Below, one piece after another: positions 9,076 through 17,297 of a DNA stretch of 64,000 bases (the stretch's first letter is position 1; each line of letters begins with the position of its first letter). Under the pieces are notes generated by a model, which worked only from the letters and a program-made list of their open reading frames with translations, was not told the DNA's origin and did not search any database. Source of the DNA: an uncultured Clostridia bacterium (GTDB taxonomy: Bacteria; Bacillota; Clostridia; Christensenellales; UBA1242); assembly GCA_944381135.1 (NCBI GenBank), contig CALWJY010000015.1:163453-227452 (forward strand), read 5' to 3'. A program made the translations under genes and the position numbers.

Positions 9076-10365
9076 TTATTCAACAAACAAATTTTTGTGT
9101 AATATGCTTGGCAAATCTCCCGCACCCAAAAACAAAAGTGCGGCGTCCTCTTTTGAAAAATTCATCAAAAATGCTCTCAAATCATCAAAATTGTCAAAAT
9201 ATTTTGCATTTTTGTTGCTTTTTTGCAAAATATCAGCAAATTGCAGTGCACTGATGCCATCACTCGCTTTTTCTCGCGCCGAATATGTCCGAAAGAAAAG
9301 TGGATGTTTCAAGCCTTTAAAAGTGCCAACAAACTGTGGAAGCAAACTCTGCGTTCTTGAATAAGTGTGCGGTTGAAAAATTGTGACAAGTTCTTTGTTT
9401 TTAAATAATTTTTTGGCGGTCGAAATAGCGTTTTGAATTTCGGTTGGATGATGTGCATAGTCGCAAATGCAAACATCAAAAAATGGACACCGCATTCGTT
9501 CAAAGCGTGTCGAAACTCCTTTAAAATTTTCAAATGCTTTTTTAATTATGCAGTCATTAATGCCCAACTTTTTTGCCACCAAATATGCATATATGCAATT
9601 TTGAGTGTTCACCTCCTCGCATATGTGCATGTGCACATCCATCAATTTCAAGCCGTCTTTGACAAGAGTAAACAGCAACCCACCATGCCTGTCATGGCGA
9701 ATGTGTGTTGCTTTGATTCCGCAGAAATTGTCCACCACAATTTTTGATTGCTTCTTGAAAATTTCAAAAGATTTCAGTTGGTTGGAAAAGGTTTTGAAAA
9801 AGTCCATATGTTCTTTTTCAATGTTTGTGACAACGCTTATGTATGGATGCAGATTAAGAAAATTGTTGTGATATTCGCACGCCTCCGTGACAAAAAATTC
9901 TTTGTCTCCCAAATGAAAATTCAGCCCATCTTCAACGCGAAAACCACCCAAATGCAATGTTGGCTCAACCCCCGCAACTTGCAAGATTTCAAAAATGAGA
10001 GCAGTTGTTGTGGTTTTTCCATGAGAGCCCGCAACTGCAATCACATTTTCATATTCATCCGAAATTGCACCCAAAAGTTGCCCACGCGTCCACAATTTTT
10101 TCTTCATTTTCTTGCATAAAATCATTTGCGGGTTGTCATCTTTGATTGCTGAAGAAAACACAACCAAATCAGCATTCTCAATTTTTTCTGGACAAATTTG
10201 AAAATCAACCTCAATTTTTCGCTCTTTCAAAATGTCCGTTCCTCTGCCCTCCGCTTCATCACTGCCATCCACAAAACAGCCTCGCTCTTTCAGCATGATT
10301 GCAAGCGAACTCATTGAAACGCCACCAATTCCAAGAAAATAGATGTTTTTTCCACAAAAATTCAT
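9076..10365 (-). CDS. murC: UDP-N-acetylmuramate--L-alanine ligase
   Basis: Adds L-Ala to UDP-MurNAc, the first peptide step of peptidoglycan synthesis. The UDP-binding N-terminus reads YFLGIGGVSMSSLA at residues 9-22, the ATP loop VAGSHGKTTTTA is at 111-122, and EACEYHNNFL, NIEKEHMDFF and CDYAHHPTEI (near residue 305) are all MurC signatures. The start at 10365 has GGGGTGG upstream and places the Rossmann motif at the right distance; an in-frame ATG at 10398 is also open. Length 429 aa is in range. The gene heads a minus-strand cluster with the hydrolase and MurF-like genes. Confidence 0.95.
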   Translation of the reverse strand: MNFCGKNIYFLGIGGVSMSSLAIMLKERGCFVDGSDEAEGRGTDILKERKIEVDFQICPEKIENADLVVFSSAIKDDNPQMILCKKMKKKLWTRGQLLGAISDEYENVIAVAGSHGKTTTTALIFEILQVAGVEPTLHLGGFRVEDGLNFHLGDKEFFVTEACEYHNNFLNLHPYISVVTNIEKEHMDFFKTFSNQLKSFEIFKKQSKIVVDNFCGIKATHIRHDRHGGLLFTLVKDGLKLMDVHMHICEEVNTQNCIYAYLVAKKLGINDCIIKKAFENFKGVSTRFERMRCPFFDVCICDYAHHPTEIQNAISTAKKLFKNKELVTIFQPHTYSRTQSLLPQFVGTFKGLKHPLFFRTYSAREKASDGISALQFADILQKSNKNAKYFDNFDDLRAFLMNFSKEDAALLFLGAGDLPSILHKNLFVE

Positions 10366-10565
10366 TTTCCACCCCAAAATTTCATTTTTAACTCCCAAAA
10401 AACAAATATATAATTTAAAAACAATTTTTTCTCAATTTCAGACTTAAATTTCAACAAAATGATTAAAAACAATTTGATTAAAAAATATGTAAAACTCGCT
10501 CCACATTTCTATAACAATAAATAGATATGTTTTCACAAAAATTATTGACAATTTGCGTAAATTGT

Positions 10566-10594
10566 TTTACAAAAATATGCAATTATGATATAAT
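10566..10594 (+). promoter_or_regulatory. Promoter of spoVG
   Basis: TTTACA (10566-10571), 17 bp, TATAAT (10589-10594). The start codon follows about 48 bp later. In Bacillus spoVG is SigH-driven; here a good SigA-like promoter is seen instead. Confidence 0.7.
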
Positions 10595-10642
10595 GACTTT
10601 GACCATCAAAGGTTAGATTAAATAAAAGGAAGGTATAGAAAC

Positions 10643-10918
10643 TTGAACATTACGGACATTAGAGTGAGAATTGTAAACAATGGCAACGAAAAACTTAAGG
10701 CAGTTGCATCAATCACAATTGATGACGAACTTGTTGTTCATGACATCAAAGTCATCAGTGGAAAAGATGGATATTTCCTTTCAATGCCAAGCAGAAAAAC
10801 AAATGAAGGCGAATTCAAGGACATTGTTCATCCAATCAAAACAGAGGTGCGCGAAATGCTGAAAGAAAAAATTCTTGCCGCATATGAAAAAGCACTCGCA
10901 TCTGCTGAACAAGAATAA
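10643..10918 (+). CDS. spoVG: Septation/sporulation regulator SpoVG
   Basis: Small RNA/DNA-binding regulator of septation and sporulation, 91 aa. The sequence ITDIRVRIVNNGNEKLKAVASITIDDELVVHDIKVI followed by GYFLSMPSRKTNEGEFKDIVHPI is the SpoVG signature. The start is a TTG at 10643 with AAGGAAGGT upstream. It is a single-gene unit, flanked by a clear promoter and a terminator. Confidence 0.97.
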   Translation: MNITDIRVRIVNNGNEKLKAVASITIDDELVVHDIKVISGKDGYFLSMPSRKTNEGEFKDIVHPIKTEVREMLKEKILAAYEKALASAEQE

Positions 10919-10938
10919 TAAAAATTTCAACAAACAGA

Positions 10939-10966
10939 AGACCGGTTTTCAAAATCGGTCTTTTTT
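10939..10966 (+). terminator. Terminator after spoVG
   Basis: AGACCGGT pairs with ATCGGTCT (one G-U pair) around a short loop, followed by six T. Confidence 0.9.
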
Positions 10967-11169
10967 ATTCAGCCTCAAAAAGATTGAAAGTCTTTCACCA
11001 AATTGGTTTGCTTATTAAATAAAAAATTCAATTCAACACAATTTTTATTTGTTTTAAAAATAAAAAAATTGTAATATATATATATTAAGAAAACAAAATG
11101 AAAAATTTAAAAAACACACAAAGATAAGTCTAAAACAAATAAAAAAACAAAAAAACAAACGAGAAACAA

Positions 11170-11904
11170 ATGGCATTAAAAGAAAAGTTCGAAAAACTGA
11201 AAAACGACCCGCTCATACGCACAAAGGTCATCACATTCACAACGATGATTTACAATTTTTTGTGGTCAATCGTCAAAATTGTGTTTGGTGCTTTTCAAGC
11301 GTCATATCTATATTGCCTCAGCGGTTCCTACACTCTTTTGATTGGGTTCAGCAAAAAGATTTTCATTTCCAATCACAGCAAACAAGAGGTCATCAATAAG
11401 TCAACCAAAAGCACCATCATGGGCGTTCTGATTTTGATTTCCGGCCTTGCCTTTGGACTTTACATGGGCAGACTGTTTTTCATTCCTCAAGATTATGAGT
11501 ATGGCATGATCTGGTCAATCTCAATTGCACTTTGTTCGTTTGTCGAACTTGGAATTGCAATCTACAACCTTTGCAAAATCAGAAAGAAAAACGACATCCT
11601 GCTTTCAAGTCTGCGCCTTTGCAATTTGACTTCCGCAATTTTTGCCATTGTCATCACACAAGTTGCCATTCTCTCAGCCACAGGCACACCAGACACAGCA
11701 CAATATAACGGCATAACAGGAATTGTTGCCGGTGCCTTGACAGTCGCAATTGGAACTTACATCATCATCCGTTCTGCAAATAAAAACCAAAACAAAAACT
11801 CACTTTCCAAAACCTCATCTGAAACAAAGCACGAAGAAGAAAAGTCAGAAGAAATTGAAAACGCAAAACAAAATAAAAATACAAAAGAAAACAATTTAAA
11901 TTAA
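11170..11904 (+). CDS. Unrecognised polytopic membrane protein
   Basis: A 244-aa protein I do not recognise. About six hydrophobic stretches are visible (near 22-45, 47-60, 80-105, 112-135, 155-175, 185-205), then a charged, low-complexity C-terminal tail rich in K, N, E and S from about residue 208. The tail should be cytoplasmic if there are six spans. The codon use is like the neighbours. No strong Shine-Dalgarno sequence precedes the ATG (GAGAAACAA only) and the upstream 150 bp is very AT-rich. It is a single-gene unit between spoVG and the sleB-ypeB pair. Confidence 0.75.
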   Translation: MALKEKFEKLKNDPLIRTKVITFTTMIYNFLWSIVKIVFGAFQASYLYCLSGSYTLLIGFSKKIFISNHSKQEVINKSTKSTIMGVLILISGLAFGLYMGRLFFIPQDYEYGMIWSISIALCSFVELGIAIYNLCKIRKKNDILLSSLRLCNLTSAIFAIVITQVAILSATGTPDTAQYNGITGIVAGALTVAIGTYIIIRSANKNQNKNSLSKTSSETKHEEEKSEEIENAKQNKNTKENNLN

Positions 11905-11940
11905 AAATATTAAAAATATTAAAAATATTAAAAATATTAA
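11901..11940. repeat. Short tandem repeat, 10 bp x 4
   Basis: The unit TTAAAAATAT is repeated four times without mismatch, starting within the stop codon region of the preceding membrane protein gene. A slippage-prone AT microsatellite. Confidence 0.9.
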
Positions 11941-11952
11941 TCAAAAAATATA

Positions 11953-11985
11953 AAAAATGAACATATTTGCATATGTCCATTTTTG
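11953..11985. terminator. Terminator between the membrane protein gene and ypeB
   Basis: A 14-bp stem with one G-U pair (AAAAATGAACATAT against ATATGTCCATTTTT) around TTGC, with T/A-runs on both sides. It could act in both directions. Confidence 0.75.
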
Positions 11986-12097
11986 TTTTTATGCCATTTT
12001 TCTGTCGAAAACTACTTTAAATCTTAAATTATCGTCTTAAAAAAGAAATTTCAATTTAAATCACAACTCTTAAACTTATAAACGCAACCTGCCATGC

Positions 12098-13648
12098 CTA
12101 CATAAGTTTGCTTCCGTCTGTTGTTTCAACAACTTTCAAGATGTTTTCCTCTGCACCTGTGGAAGCGTTGAGATAGATGTAGTATGTTGCGCCATTTCGC
12201 GTTGCTTCAAATTCATAGCAAAGCACTTCGCGATTGAAATCAAGTGGTGCAAGCACAAGTCTTTGATTTTGAATTTCAAACGAACTGTCCACTTTCTCTC
12301 TTGCAAGGTCAATTCCAATTCCGCCACTTGCAAGCGTGCGGTCTGTGTGATTTGTAAAATAGGAAATTGCATCATAGCCAATCACGTCGCCATGCTCCAA
12401 ATCCACCTTAACTTTCACAAGGTCTGGATAGAGAATGATGTTGTTTTGTTTTGGTGCAATGTTGAAATAGATTTGAGAATTTAACTCTTCATGCCAAACA
12501 ACATCCGCGTTTTCCACTCCGTTTTCTTTGGCAAAATCCAAAGCAATTTTTTCGGCTTGGTCATAGTCGATGTTCTTTATGTCGCTTTCAACATTTCCGC
12601 TGACTGTCAGCACATGCCCACCAACTTTTGTCACCTGAACATAAAGAGCCTGTCCGTCCGTGTTTTGAAGCGAGAAATTGTAAGTAACAAACTTTCCGTC
12701 CGTTTGCCCGTCATATCTCAAATTGTTGATGTTTTTGAAGAATTTGTCCACTTTTGTATATGCCTCGTCCTTGGAAATTTCACTTCCCGAAAGCCCTTTG
12801 ATTTTTGCATTGACAACGCTGTCTGAGAAAGGTCCGTCATAAATCATTGTTGGATAGTCCGCGTCATCCGCTTTGATTTGCGAAAAGTCCAAAGTGAATT
12901 GGTCATAGTCGCCATTCAAAGTGTTTGAAGCATGCAAAATGCTGTAACCCTCAAACATTTTTTGTGACATTTGATTGAGATATCTCTTCATTTCCGTCAA
13001 CGAGTCATGCATATCATTAAGCGTTTTGAGGTCAGTTTCGGTAAGTTCGCCACCCTCGGCAATCTTCTCTTCCAAAGTTTGAGTATAGCCCGACATCTGA
13101 TTGATGAAACGCACACTCTGCAAAATGTTTTCGCCCGTGAGAGGCAAGTTTGCAATGCTTGATTGCATATCGTTGGCCTCTTGCGAAATTTCTGTCAGCA
13201 TTTTGGATTGATAAGTGCTGTCATCCGAAGCCAAAAGTTTACTGATTTTCATGTCAGCACTGTTGACATTGTCCACAAGGTCATAGTAGTTTTTCTTATA
13301 GATGTTTTCAATCTGTGTGGAATATGCACCCACCTGATTCATGCTCATGCCATAGGCAACACCAAGCCCAATTGTGCTTAACCCCAAAACTCCTGTGGCA
13401 ATGGAAAGCCCAATAACCGCACCGCGATATGCACCATGTCTTTTGCGATTTTCAAGCGTCTTTCCGTTTTGTTTGTCAGAGGTCTGCTTGTTTGTTTTTG
13501 AATTTGTCTGAGTTTGTTTTGCAGATGTCAATTGCCCCTGCGATTGAATTTTTTGTAACTGATTTTTTTGTTGCATTTGCGCTCCTTGATTTTTGTTTGA
13601 TTTCTCTTGAGACATATTTTGTGTCAAGTTTTCATTTTCTATGCTCAT
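12098..13648 (-). CDS. ypeB: Germination protein YpeB
   Basis: Spore protein that stabilises and positions the cortex-lytic enzyme SleB. The ~75 N-terminal residues are Q/K/N-rich low complexity, then one membrane segment (VIGLSIATGVLGLSTIGLG) and a long extracytoplasmic part. This has the helical SMNQVGAYSTQIENIYKKNYYDLVDNV region and C-terminal PepSY-like repeats (SGNVESDIKNIDYDQAEKIA, then LASGGIGIDLAREKV and YEFEATRNGATYYIYLNASTG). Length 516 aa exceeds the usual ~450 because of the Q-rich N-terminus. It starts 16 bp after sleB, with a GGAGG site, so the two form the standard germination operon. Confidence 0.93.
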   Translation of the reverse strand: MSIENENLTQNMSQEKSNKNQGAQMQQKNQLQKIQSQGQLTSAKQTQTNSKTNKQTSDKQNGKTLENRKRHGAYRGAVIGLSIATGVLGLSTIGLGVAYGMSMNQVGAYSTQIENIYKKNYYDLVDNVNSADMKISKLLASDDSTYQSKMLTEISQEANDMQSSIANLPLTGENILQSVRFINQMSGYTQTLEEKIAEGGELTETDLKTLNDMHDSLTEMKRYLNQMSQKMFEGYSILHASNTLNGDYDQFTLDFSQIKADDADYPTMIYDGPFSDSVVNAKIKGLSGSEISKDEAYTKVDKFFKNINNLRYDGQTDGKFVTYNFSLQNTDGQALYVQVTKVGGHVLTVSGNVESDIKNIDYDQAEKIALDFAKENGVENADVVWHEELNSQIYFNIAPKQNNIILYPDLVKVKVDLEHGDVIGYDAISYFTNHTDRTLASGGIGIDLAREKVDSSFEIQNQRLVLAPLDFNREVLCYEFEATRNGATYYIYLNASTGAEENILKVVETTDGSKLM

Positions 13649-13664
13649 CTTTCACCTCCATACC

Positions 13665-14345
13665 TTAGACAGCAAAAATGTGATTTCCAATTGTCACTGT
13701 GGTTTTTCTGCTGTAAATCCATTTGCTTGTTGCTGTGGCGGCATTGTAATAATAAAGCGCACCATATGTAGGGTCCCAACCATTCAAAGCATCACGCGCT
13801 GCGTTGTATGCTGTTTGGTTAGGTTCAAGATTGATTTGTCCATCACTCACCGCTGTGAAAGCGTATGGCTGATAGATGACGCCTGCAATTGTGTTTGGAA
13901 AGTCTGGACTTTCAACACGGTTCAAAATGACCGCAGCAACTGCCACTTGACCGGTGTAACTCTCTCCACGCGCCTCGGCATACACACATTTTGCAAGCAA
14001 ATATAAGTCGTTGTTTGAAGTGGAACTGTCATCTGTGGAAAGTGTCATTCCAAGCGCTGCGGCAGTTTTTGGCCCCACAATTCCGTCAACCGCCAACCCG
14101 TTTTTTTGCTGAAAATATCTCACAGCCTTTCTTGTCAAATTTCCATAAATGCCGTCAACCGAACCGGTGTAGTAACCCCAGCGCTTAAGTTTGTCCTGCA
14201 CTGTGCGGGTCTGGCTTGTGGTCAGCGCGGCATCAACCACCTCCACATTCGAGCCTACGAGCGTTGTCATTGTGACAACAAGTGTTCCAACTGACATAAA
14301 TGCAAAAATAATTGCAAATGACAGGGCAATCAGTTTTTTTCTCAT
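13665..14345 (-). CDS. sleB: Spore cortex-lytic enzyme SleB
   Basis: Lytic transglycosylase stored in the spore and used to degrade the cortex on germination. A signal sequence (residues ~1-30) is followed by a peptidoglycan-binding domain (VQDKLKRWGYYTGSVDGIYGNLTRKAVRYFQQKNGLAVDG split across ~45-85) and the Hydrolase_2 catalytic domain with CVYAEARGE, where the Glu is catalytic, and VAAVILNRV. Start ATG 14345 with GGAGG; 226 aa. The upstream 190 bp holds no promoter I can name with confidence. Confidence 0.95.
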   Translation of the reverse strand: MRKKLIALSFAIIFAFMSVGTLVVTMTTLVGSNVEVVDAALTTSQTRTVQDKLKRWGYYTGSVDGIYGNLTRKAVRYFQQKNGLAVDGIVGPKTAAALGMTLSTDDSSTSNNDLYLLAKCVYAEARGESYTGQVAVAAVILNRVESPDFPNTIAGVIYQPYAFTAVSDGQINLEPNQTAYNAARDALNGWDPTYGALYYYNAATATSKWIYSRKTTVTIGNHIFAV

Positions 14346-14537
14346 AAAATTCCTCCAATTCAATTTGTTTTTCTGTAATTTTGAGACGTAAGAAAATTGT
14401 TTTGAAATCTCATATTTTTGATTTTAGGCATTGTTTCATTAAATTTGATGAAAAATTTTTAAAAATTTCAAAGCAAATCGACAATTTCTCAACATTTTCA
14501 ATGCAAAACTTTGTTTCAAAAACAATTCACATTGCGA

Positions 14538-15062
14538 CTAAATTACATTAGATATAATGTCCCAAATTTTAGAAATATACTCAACATTTTCGGAATTTTT
14601 TACATCAAGAAAGCAAACTGCTGGAAAAACAACACACCACCAATTGTCGCCATCGCCTGCGCCCAACTCAATTTTCAGGCAGTCATAGACACCTTTTTCC
14701 AAAACAAAATCATCATATGCGCGTGTGGGCATGTCTTCTTGTGTGATTTCCACTTTTGCAGAATATTTTGCGCCCTGCTTGTCAAGTGTCAAATTTGCCA
14801 CCTCTTCAATTTTCTGAAGGTTTTGTTGGATGACATCCTCTGCCTCCTCCTTTGTTTCGGCTTCGGCAAGATGCGGAAGCAAAAACGACACCACAGCATC
14901 TTTGACAACATATTTGATGTTTTGATCAACTGCACTGTTGGAATTTGCAACAATGTGAATGCGCATATAGTCCTCATTAAAGGTGCTCCCCGTCTGTCCT
15001 CCGCACAAAAAAATTCCAAGACAGACAATTCCAATTCCCACAAAAGACAAAATAAATTTCAT
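14538..15062 (-). CDS. spoIIR: Stage II sporulation protein R
   Basis: Secreted forespore signal that activates SpoIIGA so that SigE is matured in the mother cell. It has an N-terminal signal segment (MKFILSFVGIGIVCLGIFLC), then the SpoIIR core: MRIHIVANSNSAVDQNIKYVVKDAV and, further on, DYDDF-like and GAGDGDNWWCVVFPAVCF. The start at 15062 has a GGAG site (TAGGAGAAAACTT). Length 174 aa is at the short end of the family. Upstream lies a hairpin (15106-15130) that probably ends the transcript coming from the SPOCS gene. Confidence 0.95.
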   Translation of the reverse strand: MKFILSFVGIGIVCLGIFLCGGQTGSTFNEDYMRIHIVANSNSAVDQNIKYVVKDAVVSFLLPHLAEAETKEEAEDVIQQNLQKIEEVANLTLDKQGAKYSAKVEITQEDMPTRAYDDFVLEKGVYDCLKIELGAGDGDNWWCVVFPAVCFLDVKNSENVEYISKIWDIISNVI

Positions 15063-15102
15063 AAGTTTTCTCCTATGAATTTGATTTTTGTCAGAAAAAA
15101 AC

Positions 15103-15131
15103 AAGAAAATCGCAAAAAATATGCGATTTTT
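15103..15131 (-). terminator. Hairpin terminator upstream of spoIIR
   Basis: AAAATCGCA pairs with TGCGATTTT (9 bp) with a loop of A/T and T-rich sequence after it on the minus strand. The rest of the 15132-15378 gap has a second loose inverted repeat (TGATTAAAC ... GTTTAATCA, about 15267-15310) and nothing else recognisable. Confidence 0.6.
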
Positions 15132-15378
15132 GTTAAACTTTTGCTGTTTTTCTAAATTTTTTCAGGATTTCAAGTCCTCAATTTGTTTTTTGATTTTGTT
15201 TTAGTCTTAAAGTTTTTTTAATTCTATTTAAAATGGATGAGATTTGACTTTTGTATTTTATTTTTTGATTAAACTTTGAAGCCTTTAAGACGGTTTAAGG
15301 TTTAATCATAAAGACAAATTTTATGTTTTTATGAAATCTGTTTTTGAATTTGCAAAAGCAACTTGCAACTTTTTTGTG

Positions 15379-16890
15379 TTATCTGATTTTATAGTAAACC
15401 ACAACGTTTTCATCTTGCTCAAGTGGAAATGTTAAGTTTGGATTTTGGAAGATGATTGTCTCCTCTTTCACCTTGATTGCTTTGGCAATGTCCCAAGCGC
15501 TCTGTCCTGCCTGTGCAAAAACGAGTTCAATTGCGCAATCTCGCTGTCCATATTCTTCTGAAGTTTGGACATCTGAAATCACCGCACCAACTTCTTCGCT
15601 GAAATATTGCACATTGATTTTGAGTTTTGCGTCAAAGATGAACTCTCTTCCTTTCTTAACCACAACATCCACATCAGTCAAAATTGCATCCACTGAAACT
15701 TGCGTGTCATCACTTGCATCTGCCTTGTCTGAAACCACAAAAGGCACTTCCACAACAACGCTGTTGAGGCTGTTGGTTTCATCGTTGAGATAGACAACAT
15801 TTGTTTTTGTCACACCTTCAACAAACACCTCTCCGTTTTTCACATAACTGTTTGTCACAACCATATTGCTTCCGCCAACAAACATAAGTTTGTCAACGCG
15901 CGGTTTGTCTTCATCCAAAGTGAGCGCTCCGTCAATTTTTTCTTCAAAAAGTTCGGTGGAAGTTGTTTTGGTCATCTCAAAAGAAGATGTCGACACTTGA
16001 AGTTCACACTTCGTGCTGTAGATGTCTTTGACAACGGTTTCAGATTTTTCGAGATAGGAAATCACTTTAATGTCAACAGGAATGGTCACTTTCACATCCA
16101 CACCTTTTTCCAAAGTTTCAATCTCGCACTTAACCGCACTTCTTCGAATGCAAGCACTTGCCTCACTGATTGCCTCACGTGTCACGCCCTCAAGTTCCAC
16201 TTCCTCTTTGAAGTTTTCAGTCACAAATGATGTTTCAAAGCGGTCGTTTTCGGTCAGATAGAGAAGTCTTGTCACAACCTCGCCACCAACTGAAACAAAA
16301 TTGACGCCACTTTCAACGGACTTCACTGTCACTTGGCTGTCAGAGCAGATGATTTTTCGCACAGGTTCTTTGATTGCAAAATCGCTTTCAACATCAAATG
16401 TCTCTTTTGCCTCACCCACAAGAGTGTTGACCAAAATTTCGTCAGATTTTTGGCAAATGTCCTCATCACTTGAGCCAATTGTTTCAATCTCGCGCTCAAA
16501 AACAAGCATGCAAAATTGCTCACACGTGCAACTGATTTTGATGTTGGAAGATGTGACACTTTCAACGGAATAGTCCTCAACCTCCACCTTAATTCCAACT
16601 TTGTCACCCACGCAAATGGCATCATCTTCAAATTTGGAAGTGAACGGACAAGAGGAATTCAGCGTTCCAATCTCGCCATCCACAGTCAAATAGAGAATGC
16701 AAAGTTCGATATATCCCGCAAAATTCACCACTCCATTCAAGATTTCCGCATCAGTTGCTTGTGCAGTGTGGCATACAGACAAAATTTTTTCAATTTCCAC
16801 ATTACATTCCACATTGCATTCCACGCCAAATGTGGATTTCTCAAGTCGTTTTTTCTTCACCACATTAAATTTGTTTGTTTCAAAAGCCAT
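15379..16890 (-). CDS. SPOCS (DUF3794) and LysM domain protein
   Basis: A 503-aa spore-type protein. It contains repeated SPOCS/DUF3794 units: the first begins near residue 30 (VECNVEIEKILSVCHTAQATDAEILNGVVNFAGYIELCILYL), the later ones include SAVKCEIETLEKGVDVKVTIPVDIKV and FVGGSNMVVTNSYVKNGEVFVEG. The C-terminus is a LysM-like motif (AQAGQSAWDIAKAIKVKEETIIFQNPNL). SPOCS-LysM proteins are found in endospore formers and are thought to sit in the spore envelope; the function is not known. Start at 16890 has GGAGGGG just upstream; an in-frame ATG 12 bp earlier precedes that site. Confidence 0.88.
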   Translation of the reverse strand: MAFETNKFNVVKKKRLEKSTFGVECNVECNVEIEKILSVCHTAQATDAEILNGVVNFAGYIELCILYLTVDGEIGTLNSSCPFTSKFEDDAICVGDKVGIKVEVEDYSVESVTSSNIKISCTCEQFCMLVFEREIETIGSSDEDICQKSDEILVNTLVGEAKETFDVESDFAIKEPVRKIICSDSQVTVKSVESGVNFVSVGGEVVTRLLYLTENDRFETSFVTENFKEEVELEGVTREAISEASACIRRSAVKCEIETLEKGVDVKVTIPVDIKVISYLEKSETVVKDIYSTKCELQVSTSSFEMTKTTSTELFEEKIDGALTLDEDKPRVDKLMFVGGSNMVVTNSYVKNGEVFVEGVTKTNVVYLNDETNSLNSVVVEVPFVVSDKADASDDTQVSVDAILTDVDVVVKKGREFIFDAKLKINVQYFSEEVGAVISDVQTSEEYGQRDCAIELVFAQAGQSAWDIAKAIKVKEETIIFQNPNLTFPLEQDENVVVYYKIR

Positions 16891-17003
16891 AAACCCCTCC
16901 ATTTTTTCATCTCAAACTTATTCTATTTGCATTCTTAACCTCTTAGAACAAATTTTTGAATAAATTTAGGTCAAAATGGCAAAAATCGGCATAAGGAGTT
17001 AAT

Positions 17004-17237
17004 ATGAGAAAAATTGTTTATGGACTTGATGACATCAAGACTAAGATATCTGCCATGAAAGGACAAAATGTGCAAATGCAAATAAACCGCGGACGAAAAC
17101 GCATTGAAAATGTCACCGCAACCATAAAGGATGTCTATCCAAGCGTGTTCACCATCAAAACAGCCGATGAAAAACTGCAGACGTTTTCTTATTTTGATGT
17201 CCTCTGTGGAAATGTTGTGCTGAATGAAACTATATAA
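17004..17237 (+). CDS. veg: Veg family protein
   Basis: A 77-aa protein matching Veg: IVYGLDDIKTKISAMKGQNVQMQINRGRKR followed by IKDVYPSVFTIK and a C-terminal sheet. Veg is highly expressed in Bacillus and affects biofilm gene control through SinR; its role here is not known. AAGGAG lies 7 bp before the ATG. It is divergent from the SPOCS gene and closes with a hairpin terminator. Confidence 0.95.
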   Translation: MRKIVYGLDDIKTKISAMKGQNVQMQINRGRKRIENVTATIKDVYPSVFTIKTADEKLQTFSYFDVLCGNVVLNETI

Positions 17238-17253
17238 ATCAATTTTTGTGTTT

Positions 17254-17283
17254 AAAAAAGTCCGACTTGCGTCGAACTTTTCC
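17254..17283. terminator. Bidirectional terminator between veg and the BspA-like gene
   Basis: AGTCCGAC pairs with GTCGAACT (one G-U pair) around TTGC, with A-run before and T-run after. Confidence 0.85.
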
Positions 17284-17297
17284 ATTTCTATAATATC

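Noticed and set aside
10545-10594. TTGACA at 10545 as the -35 of spoVG
   Set aside because: It is 38 bp from the TATAAT; the TTTACA at 10566 has a 17-bp spacer and fits better.
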